Below, in pieces: positions 15,267 to 24,127 of a stretch of DNA of 39,219 nt. The stretch spans positions 1 through 39,219 of the forward strand of contig NZ_JAEEGC010000027.1 of assembly GCF_019207025.1 (NCBI RefSeq), read 5' to 3'. Made by a program: the position numbers and the translations under genes. Source of the stretch: Clostridium thailandense (GTDB lineage: Bacteria; Bacillota; Clostridia; Clostridiales; Clostridiaceae). A model generated the notes under the pieces. That model made no database searches and was not told the DNA's origin. It was given only the letters and a program-made list of their open reading frames with translations. The stretch's first letter is position 1. Each line of letters opens with the position of its first letter.

Positions 15267-16661
15267 TTATCCGAAAAAGAAGTTTAAAGCTAATAATGCA
15301 ACTAGTCCAGTAGCCCATGCTAGAGTAGTAGTAACGGACCATACTCTCATCTGTTCCTTAACATCCTTTATACCAATTGATTCATTGATAACCCAGAAAT
15401 AAGAATCATTAAAGTAAGAGAATACCATCGAACCCACACATGCTGCTAAACCTGCAAATACCGGATCAAGATGTAGTCCTGGAACCATTGGTGCTGTAAC
15501 TGAAGCAGCAGTCATTGAAGAAACAGATCCTGATCCTTGTACCAATCTTAATAAACTAGCTATAAGGAAAGGTATAAGAATTGGAGGAATACTTGTTTTA
15601 GAAATGCTTGTTGCAATAAAAGCTCCTAGACCGCTGTTTTGTATTATCATTCCTAGAGCTCCACCACCACCAACTAATAGCATCAACTTACCACTAGCTT
15701 TAAGTCCATCTTCCATAGAATTTAATGCATCAGACTTGGATTGTGTTTTTGTAAGTCCAAAAATAGCAATTAATAATCCTATGGATAGAGCAACTACTGG
15801 TGCTCCTAAGAAAGATAAGAACGAACTTGCAGTACCAGCTTTTAAACCTAATGACTTTGAAATAGTATTTATTAATATAAGTATTATTGGAATTAAAATT
15901 GGAGCAAAACACATAAATGGTGACGGTAAATTTTTATCTTGTTCCACAGCTATAGTTGCAGCTATTTCATCTTGTTCATCTTTTTCAAAGGATTCATTTT
16001 TATCTGGTCTAATCCATCCATCCTCTGTTTCATTAGGTATTTGATGTATCTGTTTACCTAAATATCTTGCATATAAAAGTATTACAATTATAATTGGAAT
16101 AGCAGTAATAGTTCCAAATAACATAAATCTTCCAATGTTCGCATTTAGGATTCCTGCCACACCTATTGGTCCAGCAGCAGGAGGAACTAAGCAGTGACTC
16201 ATCAATAGTCCCCCAGCTAGTGCTACTCCCAAAGAAACCACAGATTTTCTTGTTTTTCTAGATAATCCCTTAACTAAAGGTGCTAGAATGATAAATCCAG
16301 ATGTACAAAATATAGATAGTGATGTAACAAAACCTGAAGCAGCTAAAGCCTCTTCTTCTTTTCCACGCCCAAATATTTTAATAAAAGTATTTGCCATTAC
16401 TTTTGTTGCACCAGATGTCTCCAGAAGCTTTCCAAGCATAACACCAAAACCTATTATTATACCAATACTACTTAAGGAGTTACCAAAACCTTTAGTAATT
16501 GAATCAACAACTTTTGATTGATCCATTCCTCCAATAAGACCTATAGTTATAGCACAGATAATTACTCCAAGAAACACATGCACTTTTGTCTTTGTAATTA
16601 AAAATATTAGTAAAGACATACCTATGATTAAACCTATTATAGTTTGCATTCCTGTACTCAT
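15267..16661 (-). CDS. GntP-family acid-sugar permease
   Basis: 464 residues, highly hydrophobic, about 12 membrane segments. It matches the gluconate:H+ symporter (GntP/DsdX) family by features such as GGALGMIIQNSGLG, the FIMP-like region SFFLIASLLRLVQGSGSVSSMTAASV and the C-terminal VFSYFNDSYFWVINES. In this locus the cargo is most likely D-threonate or a related four-carbon acid sugar, because the adjacent kinase and dehydrogenase act on those. It is 42 bases downstream of the DUF1537 kinase gene, the last gene of the operon. GAGGG precedes the ATG. Confidence 0.88.
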   Translation of the reverse strand: MSTGMQTIIGLIIGMSLLIFLITKTKVHVFLGVIICAITIGLIGGMDQSKVVDSITKGFGNSLSSIGIIIGFGVMLGKLLETSGATKVMANTFIKIFGRGKEEEALAASGFVTSLSIFCTSGFIILAPLVKGLSRKTRKSVVSLGVALAGGLLMSHCLVPPAAGPIGVAGILNANIGRFMLFGTITAIPIIIVILLYARYLGKQIHQIPNETEDGWIRPDKNESFEKDEQDEIAATIAVEQDKNLPSPFMCFAPILIPIILILINTISKSLGLKAGTASSFLSFLGAPVVALSIGLLIAIFGLTKTQSKSDALNSMEDGLKASGKLMLLVGGGGALGMIIQNSGLGAFIATSISKTSIPPILIPFLIASLLRLVQGSGSVSSMTAASVTAPMVPGLHLDPVFAGLAACVGSMVFSYFNDSYFWVINESIGIKDVKEQMRVWSVTTTLAWATGLVALLALNFFFG

Positions 16662-16703
16662 TTTTTTCCCTCTTTCCTTATAATCTTAATTTTTCTAATA
16701 CTA

Positions 16704-17999
16704 TTATTCAGCTATCCTCGCCTTCAAATAATCAACGCACTTAATTAAGGTGTCCTTTGTTCCTACTAATCCGCCCTTAGTTACTATTGGCATTCCTTCA
16801 AAAACTCCACCAATTATTCTTGAATATATAGCTAGTGGAATAACTTCATCCTTTACATCAAATCCAACTGCCTTTATCTTATTACAAAAATCCGCTGAAA
16901 CATCACCACCTGAAGCATAAATGCCTCCGATTTTATCTCCTAACTTATCTGTTACTTTATAAATTATTGAGGCAATAGCATCTGTTACTATGTTAGCGCA
17001 TTCTTTTTTACTTAAACCATATGTATTTTTGACCTCTGAAAAATCTATTACGTCCTTTTCATCAAGAGTTGTTGTAACAACTAAAACACTATAATCCTTT
17101 TCCTTTTCTAGAATTTCATTTACAACACGATCAATTTCTTTTTCTTTAAGTTCATTGTTTAAGAAATCAACTGTATTTGTTTTTACAACTAGAGGATCGC
17201 TTTTTGCTTTTAAAAAGTTTACCTGTTCTCTTGTTAAGTTACTTGCACTACCGATACCGCATAGTACCTTACCTATATTTTTTACTTTCTCATCCTTTTT
17301 ACAAATTACTTTTGCAACGGATGCAGTAAATGTGCCTGGGTCAATAGCTACAAATTTTAATTTACTTTCAACGCATCCCTTTGCAATTTCATCAATATCA
17401 TTTATTGTCTGAGCATCCATTACGATAACCCTGTTATTTTTCGCCTTTTCTAGAACTTCATCTTTTATAACACTTGAACCTTTTAATACCTTATCTAAAG
17501 AAATATATGCTACAGAATATTTGCTTTGTTTTTCAACTATTTCTGTTATTTTAGAAGTTTTAACAGGTGAAGTGGGATCTTTTGCAACTTCTGTTTTTTC
17601 AACAGGCACTCCATTAACTAATAAAATATTTCCTATGCTTACACGACCTGAATTTGGAAAAGAAGCAACTACGATAGCTACAGTTCCGTCACCTAAAGTT
17701 TCAATAATACTATCAATTTCCGCACCAACATTTCCTCTCAAAGTTGAATCAATTCTTTTGCTGAAGAATATTCCTTCTTTATTTTCAAATAGGTTTGCAG
17801 CATTTTTAACTCTTTCATAAGCATCAGCAGGTAAAATTCCTCTGCTATTTGTACTAATGCATAGCACATCAAAATTATCAAATTTATCCATATCTGAAGT
17901 TTTTAATATTGTTCCTACTTTTAGACCATCTTGCGCTAATATCGCACCTGTATCATTAGCTCCAGTTAAATCATCCGCAATAATTACTGTTCTTAACAT
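16704..17999 (-). CDS. dtnK: DUF1537 four-carbon acid-sugar kinase, probable D-threonate kinase
   Basis: 431 residues with the two-domain DUF1537 architecture. The N-terminal substrate domain begins VIIADDLTGANDTGAILA; the C-terminal nucleotide domain has YASGGDVSADFCNKI and PIVTKGGLVGTKDTL. Established work assigned DUF1537 kinases in acid-sugar catabolism; a DtnK partnered by PdxA2 phosphorylates D-threonate at C4. The pairing with a PdxA2-like gene upstream supports that role over OtnK (D-erythronate), which would be accompanied by OtnC/OtnI. AAGGAG precedes the ATG and a cre-like site lies 53-66 bases upstream, suggesting carbon catabolite control. Confidence 0.85.
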   Translation of the reverse strand: MLRTVIIADDLTGANDTGAILAQDGLKVGTILKTSDMDKFDNFDVLCISTNSRGILPADAYERVKNAANLFENKEGIFFSKRIDSTLRGNVGAEIDSIIETLGDGTVAIVVASFPNSGRVSIGNILLVNGVPVEKTEVAKDPTSPVKTSKITEIVEKQSKYSVAYISLDKVLKGSSVIKDEVLEKAKNNRVIVMDAQTINDIDEIAKGCVESKLKFVAIDPGTFTASVAKVICKKDEKVKNIGKVLCGIGSASNLTREQVNFLKAKSDPLVVKTNTVDFLNNELKEKEIDRVVNEILEKEKDYSVLVVTTTLDEKDVIDFSEVKNTYGLSKKECANIVTDAIASIIYKVTDKLGDKIGGIYASGGDVSADFCNKIKAVGFDVKDEVIPLAIYSRIIGGVFEGMPIVTKGGLVGTKDTLIKCVDYLKARIAE

Positions 18000-18051
18000 A
18001 TAGATTTCTCCTTTTCATAATAATCACTTAATTTTAAATACATTGTTAAAT

Positions 18052-18065
18052 TTTAAACGCTTACA
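18052..18065 (-). promoter_or_regulatory. cre-like CcpA site upstream of the acid-sugar kinase
   Basis: On the minus strand TGTAAGCGTTTAAA matches the cre consensus TGWAANCGNTNWCA at 13 of 14 positions by my alignment. It is the only clear motif in the 381-base gap 18000-18380, which holds no supported gene. The long gap suggests kinase and permease have their own promoter, separate from pdxA2. Confidence 0.55.
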
Positions 18066-18380
18066 TTACTTTTCAAATAAATGTCTTGCAGATTAGTCAT
18101 TATTTTTTAATTACTTAAAATCTATTATCAAGTTCTAACCTGAAGACATATATTGGGGCTTTTCCTAGGCTGTAAAAACACAATGATATATTTACAATTA
18201 CACTTTATCTGTGCTAAACTGTTTATGTTAAATAATTATTTATCCATCTGGATAGGCCTCTTTTTGTTTAGTAGATTAGATTGGGAGTCTTTTCTATTCT
18301 AACAAATGGAGGTTTTTGTTTGCCTAAAAACTTATTTAAGATTAAAAACAAACCACTCATTTCTTTTTTACAAAACAATA

Positions 18381-19397
18381 TTAATTGTTTTTATCACTTT
18401 CAATTAAAAATTTTGGTCCATACTTAGCAGCAAGTAGAATAGCTTCTATCATGCTGATAGCACTTACTTTTCCTGTTCCAGCTATATCAAAAGCTGTTCC
18501 ATGGTCTACAGAAGTACGTAAGAATGGCATATTATTAGTTAATGAGATTGTTCTTTCAAAATCTACAGTTTTTGTAGCAATATGTCCTTGATCATGGTAA
18601 AGAGAAAGAACTGCATCATATTTTCCATTTAGTGCTTGAGAGAAAACTGAGTCAGCACCAACTGGTCCATTAATATCAATACCTTTTTTACGACAATTTT
18701 CAACTGCTGGATATATGTATTTAACTTCTTCATCACCGAAAAGACCATGTTCTCCACAATGAGGATTAAGACCTGCAATAGCCATATGAGGTTTTTCAAT
18801 TCCTAATACTCTTAATGCCTCTTCACAACGAACAATAAAGTTCTCAACTCCCTCTTGTGTAATTAAATCGCAAGCATTTCTTAAAGAAACATGTCTGCTG
18901 TAAAAGAATGTTCTTAAACCTTTTACCTCAAACATTGTTAAAGGATCCGAAACCTTAGTTAAGCCTTCTAAAACCTCTGTATGTCCTATGTAAGGAACAC
19001 CTGCTGCTTTAAAGGATTCTTTATTTAAAGGTGTTGTTGCAATAGCTGCTACTTCCTTATTTAATGCTAACTTTATTGAATAAGCAAGATAATCGTAGGC
19101 GGCTTGTCCGCATTGTGCTTGAACTTTACCATATTCTAACGTCGACATATCAATGTTTTTTAAATCGATAAAGTCTAAAGTTCCAAAGGTATACTTACCT
19201 TCGCTGGGTTTAGAAACAGCATTTAGCTCTAGTGCAACATTTGTTATCTCTATTGCCTTGCTTAAAACTCCCTTATCTCCTACTACAAGTGGATTGCATA
19301 CATCATAAACTTCTTTACTTTTTAAAGCTTTAACTACAATTTCAGGTCCTACACCTGCTGGATCTCCTAGTGTAACTGCAATAATTGGTTTAGTCAT
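18381..19397 (-). CDS. pdxA2: PdxA2-type 4-phospho-D-threonate dehydrogenase
   Basis: 338 residues of the PdxA family: [17 protein letters not shown] at the N-terminus, [26 protein letters not shown] and the metal site [17 protein letters not shown]. PdxA of vitamin B6 synthesis usually reads YHDQGLIPLK, while the HIATK form and the linkage to a DUF1537 kinase mark PdxA2. It oxidises 4-phospho-D-threonate with NAD; the 3-keto product decarboxylates to dihydroxyacetone phosphate. GAGGAG precedes the ATG. It follows the DeoR regulator by 74 bases, with a small inverted repeat between them. Confidence 0.85.
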   Translation of the reverse strand: MTKPIIAVTLGDPAGVGPEIVVKALKSKEVYDVCNPLVVGDKGVLSKAIEITNVALELNAVSKPSEGKYTFGTLDFIDLKNIDMSTLEYGKVQAQCGQAAYDYLAYSIKLALNKEVAAIATTPLNKESFKAAGVPYIGHTEVLEGLTKVSDPLTMFEVKGLRTFFYSRHVSLRNACDLITQEGVENFIVRCEEALRVLGIEKPHMAIAGLNPHCGEHGLFGDEEVKYIYPAVENCRKKGIDINGPVGADSVFSQALNGKYDAVLSLYHDQGHIATKTVDFERTISLTNNMPFLRTSVDHGTAFDIAGTGKVSAISMIEAILLAAKYGPKFLIESDKNN

Positions 19398-19437
19398 CTT
19401 ATCTCCTCTTTCTTAACTTATATTTTATATATTAATC

Positions 19438-19454
19438 AACCGGTTTTGCCGGTT
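19438..19454. repeat. Inverted repeat between deoR-type gene and pdxA2
   Basis: AACCGG (19438-19443), loop TTTTG, CCGGTT (19449-19454). On the minus strand the following bases (GATTAATATATAAAATA) are not a T-run, so it may be an operator or a processing hairpin rather than a terminator. Confidence 0.4.
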
Positions 19455-19471
19455 AACTAACCTAACGTTGT

Positions 19472-20233
19472 TTATACAAATACACAATTATCAACATCAA
19501 TTTTATCAAAGTCTTTAATTAATTTTGGCGATTGTTTGTCAATAATTATCCCTGTTAACTTATGGGCAGTAGTTACTTTTATCATGCTTTTCTTACCATA
19601 TTTATCGCTGGTAGCTAACATAAAGGACTTTTCACTAATTTCCATAAAAGTATGTTTTAAATACATTTTTTCAATACTAGTTGTCATGAAGTTACCATTT
19701 CCATCGAAAGCATCACAGCATAAAAAACAAGCATCTGCATTATATTTTTCAACAATATTGCAGGTTTCAACACCGATGCATTCCTTTGACTTTACGGAAA
19801 CCTTTCCACCAATTAGAGTAACTTCTATATTGGAAAAATCACTTAAAAAAAGAGCAATTTTTAAATCAGTAGTAATAACCTTTAAATCTTCAATATTCAC
19901 TATATTCTTAGCCAGTTCCATTATAGTTGTTCCAGCATCTAATATAATTGTGGAACTTGGCTTTACAAATCCAGCAGCTTTTTGTCCTACTAAATTTTTT
20001 TCATTAATCATATATTTTTCTTTTTCTAAATAATTTTGTTCTTTGATTATTGGACTTTTAACCATTGCCCCACCAAAAGTCCTATCTATAAGGCCTTTTT
20101 TTTCTAGAAAAGATAAATCTTTTCTAATTGTTACTTCGGAAACTTCTAATTTTTTTGATAACTCTAACACAGTTACATTTCCATTTCTTAAAATATAGTC
20201 ATAAATTTTTTCTCTTCTTTCCAAAGCAAACAT
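19472..20233 (-). CDS. DeoR-family transcriptional regulator of the acid-sugar locus
   Basis: 253 residues, standard DeoR/GlpR layout. N-terminal winged helix (ERREKIYDYILRNGNVTVLELSKKLEVSEVTIRKDLSFLEKKGLIDRTFGGAM) and a sugar-phosphate-isomerase-like sensor domain starting at NLVGQKAAGFVKPSSTIILDAGTT. DeoR repressors usually respond to phosphorylated sugars; here 4-phosphothreonate or a downstream triose-phosphate is a fair guess. GGAGG is 6 bases before the ATG. Four phased GAAAC repeats cover its own promoter, pointing to autoregulation. Confidence 0.9.
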   Translation of the reverse strand: MFALERREKIYDYILRNGNVTVLELSKKLEVSEVTIRKDLSFLEKKGLIDRTFGGAMVKSPIIKEQNYLEKEKYMINEKNLVGQKAAGFVKPSSTIILDAGTTIMELAKNIVNIEDLKVITTDLKIALFLSDFSNIEVTLIGGKVSVKSKECIGVETCNIVEKYNADACFLCCDAFDGNGNFMTTSIEKMYLKHTFMEISEKSFMLATSDKYGKKSMIKVTTAHKLTGIIIDKQSPKLIKDFDKIDVDNCVFV

Positions 20234-20285
20234 AATATCCTCCGCTGATGATTAATTTGTGAAAATCTTTTTTTAATGTAGTTTA

Positions 20286-20332
20286 ATAGTATCATATGTT
20301 TCAATTAGTTTCAATATGTTTCAATTAGTTTC
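20286..20332 (-). promoter_or_regulatory. Promoter overlapped by four 10-bp-phased GAAAC repeats
   Basis: GTTTC (GAAAC on the minus strand) occurs at 20298, 20308, 20318 and 20328, exactly one helical turn apart, as GAAACTAATT/GAAACATATK decamers. A minus-strand promoter with TTGAAA (20309-20314), 17-base spacer and TACTAT (20286-20291, TGA before it) is embedded in them. DeoR-type regulators commonly bind tandem GAAA-containing repeats. Confidence 0.7.
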
Positions 20333-20811
20333 TTTTATAAGAACAATAAAAATTTCTAAATAATTTAAAAAATAGCCATATTATAATCACTATAAATCAA
20401 ATAAAATACTGTTATTCAATTTATTTTTACACGTATTATATAAAACCTTACTTTAAATTTTCCTAAAGCTAGCCTTCTGTATAACAAAAATATTAATTTT
20501 CCAAAATGTTTTATTACACCTGCATTTTATCAATAAAATAAGCCTCACAAATTGTGAAGCTTATGGATGTATTTTTATAATTTCTTATCTAATTAATGGA
20601 TATATTCTTTCAATTGATTTCGAGTTATTAATTCCATTTGTATTGTTACAATATAAATATCTTTAGAAATTGGGTTGATTACAATTCGTATATATCCCTG
20701 CTGACTCTAATGAATACCGCAGCATTTTTTACTGATTTAAGTAATGCGTCAGCGAGATTATTTTTATCTTCTCTACTAAAGCATTAAATTAGTTTTACAT
20801 TAATCTTAATA
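20333..20811. other. Gap with remnants only
   Basis: No intact gene. A hairpin AAGC-TCACA/TGTGA-GCTT (about 20550-20572) with a minus-strand TTATTTTATTG tail looks like a terminator. On the minus strand around 20690-20800 a decayed frame reads FSREDKNNLADALLKSVKNA after an in-frame stop; it may be a gene remnant but I do not recognise it. Confidence 0.3.
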
Positions 20812-20910
20812 TCATCCTTTTTTATGCTTCTTAACAGCTTTAGTTCCAGAGCCATTTTCTTTTTTTTGCTTTTTTCCTTGATTTGTAGAAGAATCATCAT
20901 TCCTGCTCAT
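20812..20910 (-). CDS. Small Lys-rich hydrophilic protein, 32 aa
   Basis: ATG 20910 with AGGAGG ten bases upstream encodes a 32-residue peptide starting MSRNDDSSTNQGKK and ending KKHKKG; about a third of its residues are Lys. No hydrophobic segment, no Cys. Such tiny basic proteins occur in clostridia, some spore-associated, but I cannot assign this one. It stands alone between the DeoR regulator and the FDH operon. The good ribosome site is the main support. Confidence 0.45.
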   Translation of the reverse strand: MSRNDDSSTNQGKKQKKENGSGTKAVKKHKKG

Positions 20911-21464
20911 AACATTTATTCCTCCTTAAATTAAAATTATTTCATAATTTAACCTTATTATTTTGTTCAATGTACATATTATAATGCTAGGAAATTGATA
21001 ACAAAAATAAAAGATTTATATACGTCAAAGATTAATATTTTAATTTTTCTATTAAAATTTAATACATTTTCATCCGGAATTATTCATTACAAAAAGTCTT
21101 TTCTATATGTTTATTTGATTTTTTAATAAAATATAACAAATTTAAAACTTTTTGTATTCATTTTTCATTTCTTTTAGGTGAAATCTAAAACTTTATAAAT
21201 TTAATGCTTTAGCCACATTCAACATAACTTTTAGTATATTGTGAATAATGCAGATTTAAAGCATTTATAATTGCATATCCATATAATTATAAAATAATAT
21301 TTTTTTACAAACATCCCCACTTTATCACTTATTTAATTTTATATATTTAGATTTTTATAATAATTCTACAAAATTTTCAGAATAAAACAATTTATTTTCT
21401 TGATATATGTAAATTTAATAATATGCAACGCACAAAAAGACAAATTTTTTCTTCAAAAATATGC
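20911..21464. other. AT-rich gap upstream of the FDH operon
   Basis: Very AT-rich with many in-frame stops in all frames; no gene, RNA or clear hairpin terminator recognised before the candidate promoter at 21462-21470. Confidence 0.5.
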
Positions 21465-21623
21465 TACAATAAAGATGTATTAAAAATAAAATCATTTCTT
21501 GTAGAAATCAAAGTTAGATCCGCACACAATTGTTCATTCATACCATCTCTTTAATTAATAACTTTAAAGTTAATAGCACTTTAAAATATTTGATAGAAAT
21601 TTATACGTCACGATACAAGAAAT
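21462..21623 (+). promoter_or_regulatory. Candidate promoter and structured leader of the FDH operon
   Basis: TGC-TACAAT (21462-21470) is an extended -10; the -35 is weak. About 25 bases downstream, ATTTCTTGTA (21494-21503) is perfectly complementary to TACAAGAAAT (21614-21623), which would close a 110-base domain like a riboswitch P1 stem. The perfect palindrome TAACTTTAAAGTTA (21559-21572) lies inside. The total leader before the first gene is about 270 bases. I do not recognise a Moco or other known riboswitch consensus. Confidence 0.35.
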
Positions 21624-21744
21624 ACCAGATAGGATGATCCTAAATTTAAGAACAGCATTAAAAAGCTTACAAGTAATGTTCTATAGGGAATAAATACGTT
21701 TTCTATTAAATGTTACAAAATAATATTAACTAGGAGGTAGAATT

Positions 21745-22230
21745 ATGTCATGCAATAATTGTAAATGTATGCAGGAAAAATTCGATGAACTAAAAGAAAC
21801 TATTGAAGAACTTAGAAATGTAGATGGAAATCTAATGCCTGTTCTGCAAAAATCTCAAGAAATATTCGGATGTGTAGACAGCGATGTACAAGATTTCATA
21901 TCTAAAGAGCTTAATATCCCTAAGGCAGAAATATACGGTGTTTCTACATTCTATTCATTATTTTCATTAGAGGCAAAGGGAGAAACTGTTATAAGAGTTT
22001 GTCTAGGAACTGCCTGCTATGTTAAGGGTTCAAAAGCAATACTTGACAGACTTAGCGAAGAACTTAACATTGATGTTAACAAAACATCAGCAGATGGAAA
22101 ATTCACATTAGAAGCAACAAGATGCCTTGGAGCTTGTGGCCTTGCTCCAGTTATTACTATAAACGACAAAGTATATGGAAGACTTGTTCCAGACGATGTT
22201 CCAAAAATACTGAAAGAGTACAGAAAATAA
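21745..22230 (+). CDS. NuoE-like [2Fe-2S] subunit of an NAD(P)-linked FDH/hydrogenase module
   Basis: 161 residues with the NuoE/HydC/HylC thioredoxin-like fold: N-terminal helical part (QKSQEIFGCVDSDVQDFIS, YGVSTFYSLF) and four [2Fe-2S] cysteines in CLGTACYVKG and CLGACGLAP. An extra Cys-rich N-terminus (MSCNNCKCM) is notable. AGGAGG lies about 8 bases before the ATG. It is first in an operon with the NuoF-like, short FdhA-like and FDH genes. Inferred role: relays electrons between the flavin subunit and other clusters in a cytoplasmic complex. Confidence 0.9.
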   Translation: MSCNNCKCMQEKFDELKETIEELRNVDGNLMPVLQKSQEIFGCVDSDVQDFISKELNIPKAEIYGVSTFYSLFSLEAKGETVIRVCLGTACYVKGSKAILDRLSEELNIDVNKTSADGKFTLEATRCLGACGLAPVITINDKVYGRLVPDDVPKILKEYRK

Positions 22231-22245
22231 TTGGAGGTGGATGAA

Positions 22246-24114
22246 TTGAAGAGTAGATTAGAGCTTGAACAAATTAGAAAAGAAGTTTTTGAACAAATAA
22301 AAGCTAGAAACGGAAGTGAAGATGGAGGCAAAAGGCAAATTTTGATTTGTGGTGGTACTGGATGTACATCATCAGAATCAATGAGCATTCTTAATTGCTT
22401 CAATGAAGAAATCGAAAAGAATGGAATACAAGACAAGGCCGTTACAGTAAGAACAGGATGCTTTGGTCTTTGTGAACTTGGGCCAATAGTAATCGTATAT
22501 CCAGAAGGTTCCTTCTATAGTAGAGTTAAAATAGAGGACGTTCCTCAAATTGTTGCAAAACACCTTGTAAATGGAGAACCTGTAAAGGAGCTTCTTTGCC
22601 CAGAAACAGTTGATGATGGTGAAATAAAACCTTTCAGAGAAATGGGCTTCTATAGAAGTCAAAACAGAGTGGCACTTAGAAATTGTGGCGTTATCGATCC
22701 AGAGTGCATTAATGAATATCTAGCTCGTGATGGATATGAAGCACTAGAAAAAGCTTTACTTGAAATGAAACCTCAAGAAGTTATTGATACAATAAGAGAA
22801 TCTGGTCTTAGAGGTCGTGGAGGCGGAGGTTTCTTAACAGGTGTTAAGTGGCAATTTGCTGCAAGTCAAGTTGCAAATCAAAAGTATATAATATGTAATG
22901 CTGACGAAGGAGATCCCGGTGCCTTCATGGACAGATCAATACTTGAAGGAGATCCTCAAGCTGTTGTGGAGGCTATGGCTATAGCTGGATATGCTATAGG
23001 AGCTACTCAAGGTTTTATCTATGTTAGAGCTGAGTATCCAATAGCTGTAGGAAGACTTAAAATAGCAATAAAGCAAGCAAAAGAATATGGAATTCTTGGA
23101 GAAAACATATTTGGAAGTGGGTTTAATTTTGATTTAGATGTAAGACTTGGATCAGGAGCCTTTGTATGCGGAGAAGAAACCGCTCTTTTAAACTCAATCG
23201 AAGGTAAAAGAGGTATGCCAAGGCCTAGACCACCATTCCCAGCGGTTAAGGGTCTATGGGGTAAGCCAACTATTATAAACAATGTTGAAACACTAGCTAA
23301 TATTCCTCAAATAATATTACAGGGAAAAGACTGGTTTAAATCAATGGGAACTGAGAAAAGTACAGGTACAAAAGTATTTGCACTTGGCGGTAAAGTAAAA
23401 AATACTGGTCTTGTTGAAATTCCAATGGGAACAACGCTAAGACATGTTATATATGATATAGGCGGAGGAATCCCAAAGGGAAAAGAATTCAAGGCTGTTC
23501 AAACAGGAGGGCCTTCCGGCGGATGTTTAACTCAAGATCATCTTGATACTCCAATCGAATATGACACACTAATAGCTCTTGGATCAATGATGGGTTCAGG
23601 TGGAATGATCGTTATGGATGAAGATAATTGCATGGTTGACATTGCAAGATTTTTCCTGGAGTTTATAGTTGATGAATCCTGTGGTAAGTGTACTCCTTGT
23701 AGAGAAGGTACAAAGAGAATGCTTGAGCTTCTTCAGAAAATTACTGAAGGAAAAGGTGAAGAAGGAGATATTGAAAGACTTGAATCACTTGCGAATACTA
23801 TCAAGTCAACTTCTCTTTGCGGACTTGGACAAACTGCTCCAAATCCTGTTCTTTCAACAATTAAATTTTTTAGACATGAATATGAAGCTCACATTAATGA
23901 AAAGAGATGTCCTGCAGGAGCTTGCAAATCACTTGTTAGATACGAGATCACCGAAGATAAGTGCAAAATGTGCGGAATATGTGCAAAAGCTTGCCCAATT
24001 GGCTGTATCCAGGGAGAAGTTAAAAAGACACCATTTGTAATAAGCCAGAAAGATTGTGTAAAATGTGGAACTTGTTTTGAAAAGTGCCCATTCAAAGCAA
24101 TAAAAAAAGGTTAG
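22246..24114 (+). CDS. NuoF-like flavin/iron-sulfur subunit (HydB/HylB type)
   Basis: 622 residues. Order of domains: N-terminal [2Fe-2S] thioredoxin-like domain (CGGTGCTSS, CFGLCELGP), NADH/FMN-binding core (GLRGRGGGGFLTGVKW, NADEGDPGAFMDRS), SLBB region, the N3 cluster SCGKCTPCREG, and a C-terminal two-[4Fe-4S] ferredoxin domain (CKMCGICAKACPIGC, CVKCGTCFEKCP). This is the architecture of electron-bifurcating hydrogenase HydB and of HylB in the FdhF2-Hyl formate dehydrogenase. The start is taken as TTG 22246, 8 bases after GGAGG (22233-22237); the TTG at 22231 overlaps the preceding stop and lies before the ribosome site. Confidence 0.92.
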   Translation: MKSRLELEQIRKEVFEQIKARNGSEDGGKRQILICGGTGCTSSESMSILNCFNEEIEKNGIQDKAVTVRTGCFGLCELGPIVIVYPEGSFYSRVKIEDVPQIVAKHLVNGEPVKELLCPETVDDGEIKPFREMGFYRSQNRVALRNCGVIDPECINEYLARDGYEALEKALLEMKPQEVIDTIRESGLRGRGGGGFLTGVKWQFAASQVANQKYIICNADEGDPGAFMDRSILEGDPQAVVEAMAIAGYAIGATQGFIYVRAEYPIAVGRLKIAIKQAKEYGILGENIFGSGFNFDLDVRLGSGAFVCGEETALLNSIEGKRGMPRPRPPFPAVKGLWGKPTIINNVETLANIPQIILQGKDWFKSMGTEKSTGTKVFALGGKVKNTGLVEIPMGTTLRHVIYDIGGGIPKGKEFKAVQTGGPSGGCLTQDHLDTPIEYDTLIALGSMMGSGGMIVMDEDNCMVDIARFFLEFIVDESCGKCTPCREGTKRMLELLQKITEGKGEEGDIERLESLANTIKSTSLCGLGQTAPNPVLSTIKFFRHEYEAHINEKRCPAGACKSLVRYEITEDKCKMCGICAKACPIGCIQGEVKKTPFVISQKDCVKCGTCFEKCPFKAIKKG

Positions 24115-24127
24115 TAGGTGAAATGAT

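Noticed and set aside
18381..19397. Vitamin B6 biosynthetic PdxA
   Set aside because: The HIATK variant and the linkage to a DUF1537 kinase, a GntP permease and a DeoR regulator point to PdxA2; no pyridoxine genes are near.
20298..20332. Short tandem repeats as a CRISPR-like array
   Set aside because: The unit is 10 bp with no spacers and it overlaps a promoter; this is an operator array.
21480..21740. Molybdenum cofactor riboswitch before the FDH operon
   Set aside because: The region lacks the conserved GC-rich cores I would expect; only an unassigned long-range pairing is supported.
23669..24040. 123-codon frame inside the NuoF-like gene
   Set aside because: Out-of-frame shadow of the iron-sulfur C-terminus, without a ribosome site.
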